Source: Azoarcus sp. (GTDB lineage: Bacteria > Pseudomonadota > Gammaproteobacteria > Burkholderiales > Rhodocyclaceae). Taken from it: a stretch of DNA of 57,691 nt. The position numbers were made by a program, and so were the translations under genes. Below are positions 24,606 through 35,176 of this stretch, one piece after another; the first letter of the stretch is position 1, and every line of letters begins with the position of its first letter. The notes beneath the pieces were generated by a model. The model worked only from the letters and a program-made list of their open reading frames with translations, was not told the DNA's origin and did not search any database. The stretch covers positions 1 to 57,691 of the forward strand of contig JAUVVG010000027.1 in NCBI GenBank assembly GCA_030604735.1. The letters run 5' to 3'.

Positions 24606-26825
24606 ATGAACAAGCCCATCATCGTCACCGCCGTCGTCCTCGCCCTGGGAGCGGGTGGCTATGTCGCCACTGCCAACCATATCGGCAACGTGGTCCGCAG
24701 CGAAGTCCAGCATTTCGAAACCTCGCTCGCACAGATGGACGAAGTCCGGGTCTACCGGCTGACCTACGAGCACGGGCTGTTCAGCGGCACCCTCCGCTAC
24801 GACCTGGCGATCACGCCCATGGGTGCAGACCCGGTGCACGAATTGCTGAAGGACATGCTCGGGTCCGGCGAGGACGCCAGTCTGCGACTCGACGGCGAGA
24901 TCGCGGTAAGCCACGGACCGTGGATAGGCGGGGGCAAGGGTTTCGGCCTGGCCCACTTGTCCGGCGGCATCGCCTTGCCCGACGCGCTGCGCGAGCACCT
25001 GCCGCAATACCCCGGCCAGCGTCCGATGCTGGAAGCCGACGGCCTGTTCGGCTTCGACCGCAAGATCGCCCTGAGCCTGCGCGGCATCGACTATCGCGGC
25101 AAGCTGGTGGACCCGGCGAGCGGCACCAGCGGCGACCTCAATTTCGCCGGACTGAACGGCCGCTTCGGTTTCGACTCGAGCGCCAGCTGGCTGAACGGCA
25201 CGCTGCGCCTGGACGAACTGAGCCTGAATTTGACTGCCCCGGAGAACGCGCGCGCCTCGATCGCCGGCATCGACATCACGCTCGACCTGGCCCGCAGCCC
25301 CGAAGGCTTCTGGACCGGCCCGTCCAGCCTTTCGATCCGGGAGGCCGACCTCGCCGCGGATGAGGTCAAGGCCGGACTGGGACAGCTGACCCTGCGCAGC
25401 ACCAGCCAGAGCCGTGCCGGTCGCGACGGCGGACCCAGGCTCGCGGTTCAAGCCAGCGGCGGTATCGCCCGCACCCAGATCGAGGCCAGCCGCGAAGGCA
25501 AGCAGGCCCGTTTCATCGCCGACGGTCTGAGCCTGGAGTTCGACGCCTTGCGCGAATGGCAAGCGATCTGGCTGGGCAAGGCCAGCCTGCGCCTGGCCAG
25601 CCTGGAGGGTGGCGATGGCAACGCCGACATCCGGCTGTCCGCGCTCGCACTGTCGTCCGACGCCAGCTTGTCCGGCGCACTGGTCGATCAGGTCATCCGC
25701 TACGAATCCGGACCGATCCGAATCAACGGTGCGGAGCTTGGCGGTGGCACGATGGAGTTCGCCCTGAAAGGGCTGCGTGGTGACGTGCTCAACGAACTTG
25801 CACAGGCACTGGAAAAGTACAAGGACGACGCCGTACCGGTGTTCGACGCCGAGTTCCAGGCACTGCTGCGCGATGCCATCCAGCGCATGCTGGCCGAAAC
25901 CGTGTCGCTGAACCTCGACCCGATAGGCCTGAACATCGAGGTCGCCAACGACCTTGCCGCCCACCTCCGGACCACCCTCAACGGTAGCCCCGATATCGAC
26001 TTGGACGATGTCGAAGCCTTGGTGAACCGTCTCGACATCCAGGCCGGTTTCAAGGCAAGGACCTCGGCACTCAAGGCGCTGACTCGCATCGCGACCCACG
26101 CCGAGCAGGCGCGCTCGGCTGCCTCAGGCCAGGCACCCGACCCGCAGGCGGTCGCGCTCGAATCCGAGATGCGCTTCCAGATGATGATGCTCGCCGCACG
26201 CCAGGCCCCGTTCCTGATCGTGTCGGATGACGAGATCCGGGCCGAAGCGGCCTTCCGCAACGGCCGGCTGGCTATCAACGGCCAGGATGTCGGCGGCATC
26301 GGCGAACTCGGCATGCTGGGGGCGCTTGCCGGTGGCCTGTTCGGTGGCGACGCGGGTGGATCCGATGGTGCGAACGATGACACCGGATCGGCCTCATCGT
26401 CAGGGGGCGCGCCGATATTCGACACCGACCCGCTCTACGAGACGGTCAGCCTGTCGGCCAATTTCGAACCGGATCCATACGAGATCGAGGTGGTTGCCGG
26501 TGGCAGCCACGAGATCGACTCGTCGCTGGGCGAGGACTGCTACGGCTACATCAACCGTGACCAGCCGGACGTCGTCCTCGAATACGACAGCGGAGCATTC
26601 TCGCTCTACCTCTATGCCGAATCCGAAGCGGACACCGCACTCGCCGTGCGAGCCCCGGACGGCAGCTGGCATTGCAACGACGACGCCCCGGGCCGCGGCC
26701 TGGACCCGACGGTGAGCTTCGACTCGCCCCGCTCGGGTGCCTACCAGATCTGGGTCGGCACCGTTTACTCGGAGGCCGCCGAGGCAACGCTGTTCATCTC
26801 CGAGCTCGACCCTGCCGGACAATAA
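24606..26825 (+). CDS. DUF945 (YdgA-like) protein fused to a PPC-like C-terminal domain
   Basis: A 739-residue envelope protein. ATG at 24606 begins MNKPIIVTAVVLALGAGGY, an uncleaved signal anchor or signal peptide. Residues up to about 520 form a DUF945-like region, recognised from the start IGNVVRSEVQHFETSLAQ and the repeated beta-rich FDLAI/LSLRL pattern of the YdgA family. After a Gly/Ser/Asp-rich linker (about 575-600) a beta-sandwich of the PPC type follows: AGGSHEIDSS, CYGYINRDQPDV, FSLYLYAES, WHCNDDAPG and YQIWVGTVYSE. That module is common in secreted proteins. The fusion is unusual for DUF945. Function is unknown; a periplasmic structural or binding role is inferred. Confidence 0.75.
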   Translation: MNKPIIVTAVVLALGAGGYVATANHIGNVVRSEVQHFETSLAQMDEVRVYRLTYEHGLFSGTLRYDLAITPMGADPVHELLKDMLGSGEDASLRLDGEIAVSHGPWIGGGKGFGLAHLSGGIALPDALREHLPQYPGQRPMLEADGLFGFDRKIALSLRGIDYRGKLVDPASGTSGDLNFAGLNGRFGFDSSASWLNGTLRLDELSLNLTAPENARASIAGIDITLDLARSPEGFWTGPSSLSIREADLAADEVKAGLGQLTLRSTSQSRAGRDGGPRLAVQASGGIARTQIEASREGKQARFIADGLSLEFDALREWQAIWLGKASLRLASLEGGDGNADIRLSALALSSDASLSGALVDQVIRYESGPIRINGAELGGGTMEFALKGLRGDVLNELAQALEKYKDDAVPVFDAEFQALLRDAIQRMLAETVSLNLDPIGLNIEVANDLAAHLRTTLNGSPDIDLDDVEALVNRLDIQAGFKARTSALKALTRIATHAEQARSAASGQAPDPQAVALESEMRFQMMMLAARQAPFLIVSDDEIRAEAAFRNGRLAINGQDVGGIGELGMLGALAGGLFGGDAGGSDGANDDTGSASSSGGAPIFDTDPLYETVSLSANFEPDPYEIEVVAGGSHEIDSSLGEDCYGYINRDQPDVVLEYDSGAFSLYLYAESEADTALAVRAPDGSWHCNDDAPGRGLDPTVSFDSPRSGAYQIWVGTVYSEAAEATLFISELDPAGQ

Positions 26826-26899
26826 CAAGACAAACCCGCCAACAGCCGTTAAGCTAAGGAGGTCAAGGTTCCGGGCGCCCAGAATGGGCAATACATTCG

Positions 26900-29800
26900 A
26901 TGAAGCGTATGCTCGTTCTCCGTAACTGGCTGATCGCCATCGTCTTGGTCCTCGCAACGGGATGCGGCCGGGACGCGGCAGAAGGGCGCCTGGTCACGGT
27001 CGGGCTCTATCAGAACCCCCCGAAGGTCTATTCCGATAGCGACGGACGCCCCGCCGGGCTGTTCGTCGAGCTGCTCGAAGCGGTCGCCCGCGAGGAGGGC
27101 TGGCGGCTCGAATACGTCCCCTGCGAATGGACCGACTGCCTGGACAAACTCGCACAATGGCAACTCGACCTGATGCCGGACGTCGCCTTCTCGGCCGAGC
27201 GTGCGAGACGCTTTTCCTTCCATCAGGTTTCGGTGGCCAACAGCTGGTCGCAGATCTACACCCACACCGACCATATCGTGCGCGAGCTTGCCGACCTCGA
27301 CGGCATGCGGATCGCCCTGCTGCAAGGCGGCATTCAACAGAACTTCCTGGCCGACTTGCTCGCTGCGAGCGAAATCGACTACCAGCCGGTCCCGGTCGCG
27401 ACGCTGCACCAAGCCTATCAGGCCGTCATGGACGGCGAGGCCGATGCGGTCGTGACCAACAGTTTCTTCGCCGCGCACAACGGTCATCGCTACCGGCTCG
27501 CCGAAACCCCTATCGTATTTCTACCCTCGACGCTGTACTACGCCTCACCGCACGGTCGCAACCTCGACCTGCTCGCCCGCATCGACATCCGCCTGGCGCA
27601 ATGGCGCCAGGACGCCGACTCTATCTACTTCGATGCGATGCGGCGAACCATGGCTGCGCCGCCCGAGATGCGGGTCCCGGAATTCGTCCGCTGGACCCTT
27701 TTCGCCGCCACCGGGGCTTTGTTGTTGCTGCTCGTGGCCAGCCTGTTGCTGCGCTGGCAGGTATCGGCGCGCACCCGTGCGCTGGTCAGGACGACCGATG
27801 AGTTGCGGATGGAGCGTGCCAACCTGGAGCACCAAGTCGCTGCCCGCACCGCGGAACTGCTCGCGGCCAAGGAAGAGGCCGAACGTCTCTCCAACGTAAA
27901 GAGCGACTTTCTCGCCAACATGAGCCACGAGATCCGCACCCCGATGAACGCGATTCTCGGCATGCTTTATCTCGCGCTCAAGCACACCGACCTGAGCCCT
28001 GCGCTGCACAACCAGCTCGCCAAGGCGCAAGGCGCGGCACGCTCGCTGCTGGGCATCATCAACGACATCCTCGACTTTTCGAAGATCGAGGCAGGCAAGC
28101 TCGATATCGAGCAGGTCGAGTTCGGCCTCGACACGGTACTGGAGCAACTGACCGACGCGATCAGCTACCAGGCCGAGAGCAAGGGGGTCGAGTTCCTGAT
28201 CCGCTACGATCCGGGCATTCCACCCCACCTGATCGGCGACCCGCTCCGATTCGGCCAGGTCTTGCTGAACCTGTGCAGCAACGCAGTGAAATTCACCGAC
28301 AACGGCGAGGTCGAACTGGCCTTCCAGCGTCTTCGCGGCACCGATGAACAGATCACGATACAGGTCAGCGTGCGCGACACCGGCATCGGCATGCACCCGG
28401 ACGTGCAGCAGAGTCTGTTCCAGAAGTTCACCCAGGCCGACGCGACCACCACCCGCCGTTTCGGCGGAACCGGTCTGGGACTGGCGATCAGCAAGAACCT
28501 GATCGAGCTGATGGGCGGCCGGATCTGGATCGAGGACTCCCGTCCCGGCGTCGGCACCACGATATGCTTCTCCCTGACCTTGCCGCTGGCCGACCGGGCC
28601 AACAGCCGGCAGCGCGAACTGGTGGAACAGGCCGGCCCGATGCTGGCCGGCGTCAAGGTGCTGGTGGTGGACGACAACCAGGTGTCGCGCGAGATCCTGG
28701 CCGAAATGCTGCGTTTTTTCCGGCTCGAGGTCGACACCGCATCGAACGGTGTGGAGGCCCTCTCGGCGCTGCGAGCCTCGGGTGCCACGGCCTACGATCT
28801 GGTTCTGATGGACTGGCGCATGCCGGGCATGAACGGCGACGAGGTCACCCAACGCATGCGCCAGGACCCCGCCATCAAGCCCAAGCCACGGGTGGTGATG
28901 GTCACCGCCTATGGCCGCGAGGACGTGATCCGGCTGTCGGAACAGGCCGGCGTAGACGGCTTTCTGATCAAGCCGGTTTCACCCTCGACCCTGCTCGACA
29001 CCGTCCTGAGCGTGCTCGGCCGGGGACGCCTGTTGCGCGGCAAGGACAAGCCGGCCGATCGCACACCCAATCTGGCCACCAGCGGCAAGCTCGCCGGCGC
29101 GAGTCTGCTATTGGTCGAGGACAACGAGATCAACCGGGAATTCGCGGTCGAGCTGCTGCGCAGCGAAGGCATCGAGGTCGATCAGGCGGTCGACGGCGCC
29201 CAGGCCTTGGAGCGGGTCAGGCAGCGAGACTACGATGCGGTGCTGATGGACATCCAGATGCCGGTCATGGGTGGGCTGGAAGCCGCCCGCAGGATACGCG
29301 CGCTGGCCGACACCCCGGGCGGCGAGCGCTTCCGCACCCTGCCTATCATCGCGATGACCGCGCTCGCGATGGCCAAGGACGCCGAGCAAAGTCGAAGCGC
29401 CGGCATGAACGATCATGTCACCAAGCCGATCGCACCGGATCGCCTGATGGCCGCGCTGGCCCGCTGGATTTGCTTGCCGGTGGCAGGGCGCCCGTCCGGC
29501 GCCCTCCGAGCCCAGCCCCGCACCGGGACCCCCCACCCGGATATTCCGGCCGACCTGCTCTCGCTCACCAGCCTGAACGTGGTCGAGGGCGTACGCCGGA
29601 TCGGCGGTCGGCCCGAAGCCTATCGACGCCAGCTGCGACGCTTTCGCGAGCACTATGCACAGGCGCGCACCACCCTGCAAAGTCATCTGGATGAACAGGG
29701 CACCGCACAAGCCGAGGAGTTCTGTCATGCGGTGAAGGGTGTCGCCGGCAACATCGGTGCGCAGAAACTGTTTGAAAAGCTCGACGAGATCGATATGCTA

Positions 29801-30154
29801 CTCAAAACGGGCATGCGACCTTCATCGATCCAGCTCGATGAGATCCAGGGCTTGATGCAGCAGGTGGTGGAGGATATAGACCGTCTCCCGCCCGATGCGA
29901 TGGTCGCCAACCCGCCGAATGCGTCACTGCAGATCGAAAACTTGCGGGCGCTCATCGAACGACTGGATCACGCATTGTCTTACGATCTCGGCGCGGTCGA
30001 ACCCTTGCTGGCCGAACTGCGCAACGAGGTGGCGGGCACACCTTACGAAGTCCACGTCGCCCGGATCGCCGAGCGAATCGACGTCTTCGATATCGATGCC
30101 GCCCGCGAGCAGTTGAAAGCACTGAATCTGACCGACCCGAGCGTCACACGATGA
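26900..30154 (+). CDS. BvgS-like hybrid histidine kinase (PBPb-TM-HisKA-HATPase-REC-REC-HPt)
   Basis: A 1084-residue kinase. A signal segment with a possible lipobox (VLATGC) precedes a periplasmic solute-binding domain of the amino-acid family (about 30-250, [20 protein letters not shown] and [15 protein letters not shown]). A single helix at 265-286 leads to a coiled coil and HisKA with [13 protein letters not shown], phosphoacceptor His343. HATPase (445-560), two receivers (Asp638 in [13 protein letters not shown], Asp784 in [13 protein letters not shown]) and HPt (His943 in [13 protein letters not shown]) follow. This is the BvgS/EvgS layout with an extra receiver. It should sense a small solute and pass phosphate to an external regulator; the REC-REC-GGDEF-EAL protein begins 10 bases downstream. 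Confidence 0.93.
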   Translation: MKRMLVLRNWLIAIVLVLATGCGRDAAEGRLVTVGLYQNPPKVYSDSDGRPAGLFVELLEAVAREEGWRLEYVPCEWTDCLDKLAQWQLDLMPDVAFSAERARRFSFHQVSVANSWSQIYTHTDHIVRELADLDGMRIALLQGGIQQNFLADLLAASEIDYQPVPVATLHQAYQAVMDGEADAVVTNSFFAAHNGHRYRLAETPIVFLPSTLYYASPHGRNLDLLARIDIRLAQWRQDADSIYFDAMRRTMAAPPEMRVPEFVRWTLFAATGALLLLLVASLLLRWQVSARTRALVRTTDELRMERANLEHQVAARTAELLAAKEEAERLSNVKSDFLANMSHEIRTPMNAILGMLYLALKHTDLSPALHNQLAKAQGAARSLLGIINDILDFSKIEAGKLDIEQVEFGLDTVLEQLTDAISYQAESKGVEFLIRYDPGIPPHLIGDPLRFGQVLLNLCSNAVKFTDNGEVELAFQRLRGTDEQITIQVSVRDTGIGMHPDVQQSLFQKFTQADATTTRRFGGTGLGLAISKNLIELMGGRIWIEDSRPGVGTTICFSLTLPLADRANSRQRELVEQAGPMLAGVKVLVVDDNQVSREILAEMLRFFRLEVDTASNGVEALSALRASGATAYDLVLMDWRMPGMNGDEVTQRMRQDPAIKPKPRVVMVTAYGREDVIRLSEQAGVDGFLIKPVSPSTLLDTVLSVLGRGRLLRGKDKPADRTPNLATSGKLAGASLLLVEDNEINREFAVELLRSEGIEVDQAVDGAQALERVRQRDYDAVLMDIQMPVMGGLEAARRIRALADTPGGERFRTLPIIAMTALAMAKDAEQSRSAGMNDHVTKPIAPDRLMAALARWICLPVAGRPSGALRAQPRTGTPHPDIPADLLSLTSLNVVEGVRRIGGRPEAYRRQLRRFREHYAQARTTLQSHLDEQGTAQAEEFCHAVKGVAGNIGAQKLFEKLDEIDMLLKTGMRPSSIQLDEIQGLMQQVVEDIDRLPPDAMVANPPNASLQIENLRALIERLDHALSYDLGAVEPLLAELRNEVAGTPYEVHVARIAERIDVFDIDAAREQLKALNLTDPSVTR

Positions 30155-30164
30155 GCACACCTTG

Positions 30165-32363
30165 ATGAACGAGCCCACTGCCTCGGACGAGCGTCCCCGG
30201 ATTCTGATCGTCGACGACGTGCATGAGAACCTGCACGCCCTGATGAACATCCTGCGTGACGAATACGCCATCCTGGCTGCGACCTCGGGCGAAAAGGCGC
30301 TCGAACTGGCCCGCGGCGCCGCCCGGCCCGAATTGATCCTGCTCGACATCAAGATGCCCGGCATGGATGGCTACTCGGTGTTGTCGGAACTGAAGATCGA
30401 CCCGGTCACCGCCGATATTCCGGTGATGTTCGTCACCGCGCTGAGCGAAGCCGAAGACGAGGCGCGCGGCCTGCAGCTCGGCGTGGCCGATTACATCGCC
30501 AAGCCGGTTCACCCCGAGCTGCTGCGGATGCGCATCCGCACCCAGCTCGAACTGCAGCGTTGCCGCCGCAATCCGGTCATGTTCGACGTGGTCGCCAACC
30601 GGGATGCCGACCGCAGCTACTCGCTGCTGATCGTCGATGACATGCCCGAGAACGTCCATCACCTGCTCGAGGCGCTGAAGGACGACTATCGCATCCAGGT
30701 CGCCAGCAGCGGCCCCAAGGCGCTGGACATCATCAACGGCCCGAATCCACCGGATCTGGTGCTGCTCGACGTGATGATGCCCGACATGGACGGTTATGAA
30801 GTCTGCCGCCGGATCAAGGCCGCGCGCAGCAGCAACCGGATTCCGGTCATCTTCGTCACCGTGGTCGACCAGACCCAGCAAAAGATCAAGGGATTCGAAC
30901 TCGGCGCGGCCGACTACATCACCAAGCCTTTCGACATCGACGAAGTCAGGGCGCGGATCCGTACCCACCTCGAACTCGCGCGGCTACGCCGCTTCCTCGA
31001 GGACCTGGTCGCGCAACGCACCGCGATGCTGCAGATCAGCGAGGAGAAGTACCGTACCCTTGCCCATCGCGACCCGCTTACCGGCTTGCCCAACAGGGTG
31101 TTGTTCGGCGAGCGACTGGCCCATGCGATCGAACAGGCGGAGCGCGACCGGAACGAGTTCGCGCTGCTGTTCATCGGGCTGGACAATTTCAGTTCGGTCA
31201 ACGAGAGTCTGGGCCATCATCTCGGCGACCAGTTGCTGATCGAGGTCGGCCGCAGGCTGCAATCGCTGCTGCCCGAGAACGATGCGATCGCCCGGATCGG
31301 CGGCGACGAGTTCAACATCATTCTGGAACGCGGTGAGAGCATGCCGTGGATCGATCTGACCGCCCAGCACATGCTCGATGTCATCGCCGAGCCGATTCTG
31401 CTGCAGGACCAGACCGTCTATATCGGCGCGACCATAGGCATCGCCCTCTATCCCACAGACGGCACCCGGGCCGAAGTGTTGCAAAGCAACGCCGCGGCCG
31501 CCCTGCATCAGGCCAAGGTCAGCGGTCGTGGCACCTTGAGCTTCTTCTCGCCGGACATGTCGTCGCGTGCGATCGCACGCCTCACCCTGGAAGCCGACTT
31601 GCGCAATGCGCTCAATGGCAACGAGCTGGTGTTGTACTACCAGCCCCAGGTCGATCTGGCCCAACGCCACATCGTCGGGCTGGAAGCGCTGGTGCGCTGG
31701 CAGCACCCGCAGCGGGGCATGATTCCCCCTTCCGAGTTCATTCCACTCGCCGAGGAAAGCGGGCTGATCGTGAAACTCGGCGACTGGGTGCTGAACGAAG
31801 CCTGCCGCCAGGTCCGGACCTGGACCGACGCCGGCCTGTTACCGGGCCAGACCTCGGTCAACGTCTCGGCGGTTCAGTTCAATCGTGGCCAGTTGGTCGC
31901 ATCGGTCAAGCAGGCCCTGGACAACTCCGGGATAGATCCCGCTCAGCTCGAGCTCGAGATCACCGAAAGCTTCATGATGACCGACCGCGAACGCTCCTTC
32001 AAAACCCTGGCCGAGCTCAAGGCGCTAGGGGTGCAGCTGGCCGTGGACGACTTCGGCACCGGTTACTCCTCGCTCGCCTACCTGCAGCAGATCGACCTCG
32101 ACAAGCTCAAGGTGGACATGTCCTTCGTCCGCAACATGATGAACGACGAAGGCAGCGCCTCGATCGTACGGGCGATCATCGCGCTCGGCCACGGACTCGG
32201 CCTCACCGTGACCGCCGAAGGCGTGGAGACCGAAGCCCAGGCCGCCCACCTGCGCACGCTGCACTGCGACGCGATCCAGGGTTACCTGTTCAGCAAACCG
32301 TTGCCCGCCGACCAGATGACCGCATTTCTGGAGGACTACCGCACGGCACCGACGACGAACTAA
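30165..32363 (+). CDS. REC-REC-GGDEF-EAL response regulator
   Basis: A 732-residue protein starting at ATG 30165, 10 bases after the BvgS-like kinase; a TTG at 30162 is a weaker alternative. Two receivers (about 13-130 and 153-275) show [14 protein letters not shown] with [13 protein letters not shown], and [14 protein letters not shown] with [18 protein letters not shown] (300-455) has intact GGDEF at 379-383 but no RxxD site (PEND there), so it would lack product inhibition. EAL (470-720) is complete: Glu507 in [37 protein letters not shown] and TAEGVETE. Tandem receivers could integrate two inputs. Its last four bases overlap the convergent trmA. Confidence 0.92.
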   Translation: MNEPTASDERPRILIVDDVHENLHALMNILRDEYAILAATSGEKALELARGAARPELILLDIKMPGMDGYSVLSELKIDPVTADIPVMFVTALSEAEDEARGLQLGVADYIAKPVHPELLRMRIRTQLELQRCRRNPVMFDVVANRDADRSYSLLIVDDMPENVHHLLEALKDDYRIQVASSGPKALDIINGPNPPDLVLLDVMMPDMDGYEVCRRIKAARSSNRIPVIFVTVVDQTQQKIKGFELGAADYITKPFDIDEVRARIRTHLELARLRRFLEDLVAQRTAMLQISEEKYRTLAHRDPLTGLPNRVLFGERLAHAIEQAERDRNEFALLFIGLDNFSSVNESLGHHLGDQLLIEVGRRLQSLLPENDAIARIGGDEFNIILERGESMPWIDLTAQHMLDVIAEPILLQDQTVYIGATIGIALYPTDGTRAEVLQSNAAAALHQAKVSGRGTLSFFSPDMSSRAIARLTLEADLRNALNGNELVLYYQPQVDLAQRHIVGLEALVRWQHPQRGMIPPSEFIPLAEESGLIVKLGDWVLNEACRQVRTWTDAGLLPGQTSVNVSAVQFNRGQLVASVKQALDNSGIDPAQLELEITESFMMTDRERSFKTLAELKALGVQLAVDDFGTGYSSLAYLQQIDLDKLKVDMSFVRNMMNDEGSASIVRAIIALGHGLGLTVTAEGVETEAQAAHLRTLHCDAIQGYLFSKPLPADQMTAFLEDYRTAPTTN

Positions 32364-33622
32364 AAGCAAGCTTCGCCGCGCCGCTGCAGCAGCACTCCGC
32401 ACTCCAGATGATCGGTATAGGGAAACTGATCGAAGGCCGCCGCCGCGGCGATTCGGTGTGTCGCCCGCAGCGCTGCGACATTCTCCCGCAGGGTCGCTGG
32501 ATTGCATGAGATATACAGGATGCGCTCGAAGCCACGCGCCAAGGCCAGGGTCGCCTCATCCAGCCCGGCACGCGGCGGATCGACGAACAAGGTGGTGAAG
32601 CGGTAATCGGCCAGATTCACATCCTGCATGCGCCGATACACCCGACCACCGGCCATCGCGTCACTGATCTCGTCGCTGGACATGCGCACCATCGCGACGT
32701 TGTCCACCGCATTCGCGTCAAGATTGTATTCGGCGGCGCGCACCGAGGTCTTGCTGACCTCGGTCGCCAGCACCTTGTCGAACAGCGGCGCCAGCGCGAT
32801 CGTGAAGTTGCCGTTGCCGCAGTAGAGCTCGAGCAGGTCGCCACCACCACGCCGCTCGCCCGGTCCGCTTTCGCGACCTGGACCGTCGCCACTCGGGCTG
32901 TCACCTACCCGGTCCTTACCTATCCGGCTGTCAACACCCAGGCCGTTGGCACCCAGGTCGCGGCCATCGACGCTGCCGTCTCCACCCGATTCGCCCGGCC
33001 CCTGCGTTTGCCGCAGCTGCCGCATGGCCCAGGCCAGCATGTGCCGATTCACACCGCCGTTGGGCTGGGTGAAGCTGCCCTCGATCTGCTGGTAACGCAA
33101 CGACCTGCCGTCGAGTTCGAAGGCTTCCAGCAACCAGTCACGGCCGACCACGCGCTTCTGGCCGCGACTGCGGCCGATCACCTGGGCATCGAGCTCGACC
33201 GCCAGATCCCGCGCAGCGACATCCCAGGCCTCTTCCAGCGGGCGGTGGTAGATCAGCGTCACCAGCAGCTCGCCGCTGAGGGTGGACAGGAACTCCACCT
33301 GGAAGGCCCGTCGCCTGAGTTCATCGCTACGACCCAGTGCCGCGCGCAGGCGCGGCATTGCCTCGCAGATCCTGAACGAGGCCACAGGAAAGTCCTCGAT
33401 CGATACCGGTTGCCTGGGATCGGCCGGATCGAACATCGCATAGGACACCGTCCCATCGTGATGCCACAGGCGAAACTCGGCACGCAGCCGGTAGTGCAGC
33501 GGCTCGGACGCGAACACCTCGGGTTCGGGCAAGCCGAGTCCGGCGAAACTGCGCCGGTAAGCGGCGACCTTGGCGTCGAGCAGTTCAGCGTAGGCGGCGG
33601 GATTGATACGGGAAAGCGGCAT
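32360..33622 (-). CDS. trmA: tRNA (uracil-54-C5)-methyltransferase TrmA with a glycine-rich insertion
   Basis: A 420-residue SAM-dependent enzyme making 5-methyluridine-54 in the T-loop of tRNA. Family markers are [52 protein letters not shown], the catalytic cysteine in ISCNPATL and the base glutamate in TDHLECG. The start [11 protein letters not shown] fits TrmA. About 54 residues at 206-259 (positions 32846-33007) form a Gly/Asp/Ser/Arg-rich insert just before the SAM motif, where E. coli TrmA has only a short linker; this raises the length above the usual 365 or so. The insert is probably a disordered surface loop. No neighbour is functionally linked. Confidence 0.93.
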   Translation of the reverse strand: MPLSRINPAAYAELLDAKVAAYRRSFAGLGLPEPEVFASEPLHYRLRAEFRLWHHDGTVSYAMFDPADPRQPVSIEDFPVASFRICEAMPRLRAALGRSDELRRRAFQVEFLSTLSGELLVTLIYHRPLEEAWDVAARDLAVELDAQVIGRSRGQKRVVGRDWLLEAFELDGRSLRYQQIEGSFTQPNGGVNRHMLAWAMRQLRQTQGPGESGGDGSVDGRDLGANGLGVDSRIGKDRVGDSPSGDGPGRESGPGERRGGGDLLELYCGNGNFTIALAPLFDKVLATEVSKTSVRAAEYNLDANAVDNVAMVRMSSDEISDAMAGGRVYRRMQDVNLADYRFTTLFVDPPRAGLDEATLALARGFERILYISCNPATLRENVAALRATHRIAAAAAFDQFPYTDHLECGVLLQRRGEACF

Positions 33623-33747
33623 CGGGTGTCCAGGCGATGGGGACGGCGACGCTTGCGCCGCACGAAGTGCGCCATTGTCTCAAAGATCGGAGCGCCACGG
33701 CGTGCCGTGCCGACAAGCCGCCACCTGTCTGCCCGGCATGAATACCG

Positions 33748-34512
33748 TTAATCCCTGTAGCCCGGATTGATTCGATCCAGTCTGCGCAACAGGGCCGGCC
33801 AGGCGAGTCCACCGCCCGCGCCGCGGGTCACCTTCTCCCACTGTTCCTGCGCACCATCTAGGATGCTGGGGCCGATGCGGCGCAGATCCGCGCCGCCGGC
33901 CTGCGCCCGCACCTGCATCATGCAGCTCGTCTCGAAGAAGTACATCGCGACAAAGGCTTCTGCCACCGAACGCCCGACCGTCAGCAACCCGTGGTTGCGC
34001 AGCATCAGGAAGCGCTTTTCGCCAAGGTCGCGGACCAGCCGCGGTTTTTCGTCCTCTTCGAGCGCGACGCCCTCGTAGTCGTGATAGCCGAGTGACGAGA
34101 GCACGAAGATCGAATGCTGCGACAGGGGCAGCACGCCGTCTTGCTGCGCCGACACCGCGACCCCATTGACGCTGTGGACATGCAGCACGCAAATCGCATC
34201 CTCGCGCGCGGCATGGATCGCACTGTGGATCGTGAATCCCGCCGGGTTGATGTCGCAGGGACTGTCGTCGAGCTTGTGTCCCGACAAATCCACCTTGACC
34301 AGACTCGACGCGGTGATCTCGTCGAACATCATCCCGTACGGATTGATCAGGAAATGATGGTCCGGGCCCGGAACCCGGGCCGAGATATGCGTGAAGATCA
34401 GATCATCCCATCCGAACATGGCCACCAGTCGATAGCATGCCGCCAGATCCGTACGCTGCTGCCATTCCTCCGCGCTGACGTGAGCGCGCACCGCGATGGC
34501 CTGTTCGTTCAT
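33748..34512 (-). CDS. Class II aldolase/adducin-family protein
   Basis: A 254-residue protein. The zinc-binding class II aldolase fold is recognised from FGWDDLIFTHISARVPG, FLINPYGMMFDEI, CVLHVHSVNG (the HxH pair) and FLMLRNHGLLTVG with the third histidine. Enzymes of this fold cleave or epimerise phosphorylated sugars; homologues of this length (about 250) are mostly uncharacterised, and the substrate cannot be told. The ATG has a strong GAGGAG site six bases upstream. It is divergent from a TetR-family repressor gene and shares with it an operator at 34546-34563, so it is the likely target of that repressor. Confidence 0.85.
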   Translation of the reverse strand: MNEQAIAVRAHVSAEEWQQRTDLAACYRLVAMFGWDDLIFTHISARVPGPDHHFLINPYGMMFDEITASSLVKVDLSGHKLDDSPCDINPAGFTIHSAIHAAREDAICVLHVHSVNGVAVSAQQDGVLPLSQHSIFVLSSLGYHDYEGVALEEDEKPRLVRDLGEKRFLMLRNHGLLTVGRSVAEAFVAMYFFETSCMMQVRAQAGGADLRRIGPSILDGAQEQWEKVTRGAGGGLAWPALLRRLDRINPGYRD

Positions 34513-34545
34513 GGACTTCTCCTCGATGACCGAAGATCATGATTT

Positions 34546-34563
34546 ATTATATAGACTGGTCTA
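34546..34563. promoter_or_regulatory. LmrA/YxaF-type operator between the aldolase and TetR genes
   Basis: The sequence ATTATATAGACTGGTCTA contains the inverted repeat TAGAC-TG-GTCTA (34552-34563). It matches, at every position as I recall it, the box described for the Bacillus LmrA/QdoR (YxaF) regulators, AWTATATAGANYGGTCTA. It lies 15 bases before the TetR start codon and about 34 bases before the aldolase start, where a repressor would block both promoters. The neighbouring regulator looks like the same subfamily. Confidence 0.7.
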
Positions 34564-34577
34564 GATGGGGAATCAAG

Positions 34578-35150
34578 ATGACACAGACTGCGAGACCGGG
34601 TAGCCGCGAGCGCATGATCGAAGCGGCGATCGTGCTGATGCGTGAATCGGGCCTGTCCGGTGCCGGCATCAACGAGATCGTTCGTGAAAGCGGCGCGCCG
34701 AAGGGCTCGGTCTATCATTTCTTCCCGGACGGCAAGCAGCAGATCGCCGCGGACTCGGTCCGGATCTATTCGACACGGGTCCAGGACTTCATGGACACCG
34801 CACTTTCTGGCCAGACACGGCCCGACGCCAAGATCAGGGCCCTGTTCGACGCATTCGCAGAGCGGGTCGAACAGGGCGAGTTCCAGCGCAGTTGCGCGGT
34901 CGGCACGGTCAGCCTGGACTTGCGCCCGGGTCTCGAGGAGTTGCGCGTCGTTCTGGCCTCCGCGCTGTCGGACTGGGCCGCGCTGATAGAGCGCCATGTC
35001 GATCTGGGCGATCCGCAGCGGACGCGGTCCTTTTCGCGCTTTGTGATCACCGCGATCGAGGGGGCCTACGTCCGCTGCCGTGCCGAGCGATCCAGCCGCC
35101 CGTTCACCGAGGCCGGCACGTGGCTGGCCGGACTCGCCCGGCCGCTCTGA
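34578..35150 (+). CDS. TetR/AcrR-family transcriptional repressor, LmrA/YxaF-like
   Basis: A 190-residue repressor. ATG at 34578 gives MTQTARPGSRERMIEAAIVL; an upstream TTG/ATG extension would run through the operator. The helix-turn-helix is AGINEIVRESGAPKGSVYHF with FPDGKQQIA following (residues about 12-60), the typical LmrA/YxaF form. The C-terminal ligand domain has RSCAVGTVSLDL at the position where that subfamily has a conserved cysteine-containing motif. It is divergent from the class II aldolase gene with a shared operator, so it probably represses that gene and itself until a small inducer binds. Confidence 0.88.
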   Translation: MTQTARPGSRERMIEAAIVLMRESGLSGAGINEIVRESGAPKGSVYHFFPDGKQQIAADSVRIYSTRVQDFMDTALSGQTRPDAKIRALFDAFAERVEQGEFQRSCAVGTVSLDLRPGLEELRVVLASALSDWAALIERHVDLGDPQRTRSFSRFVITAIEGAYVRCRAERSSRPFTEAGTWLAGLARPL

Positions 35151-35176
35151 CCAGACCCGATCTCACCGGCGAGGCC

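Noticed and set aside
24561-26099. Minus-strand frame opposite the DUF945 gene
   Set aside because: No signal, motif or ribosome-binding site; it is a shadow of a gene with strong N-terminal signal and domain matches.
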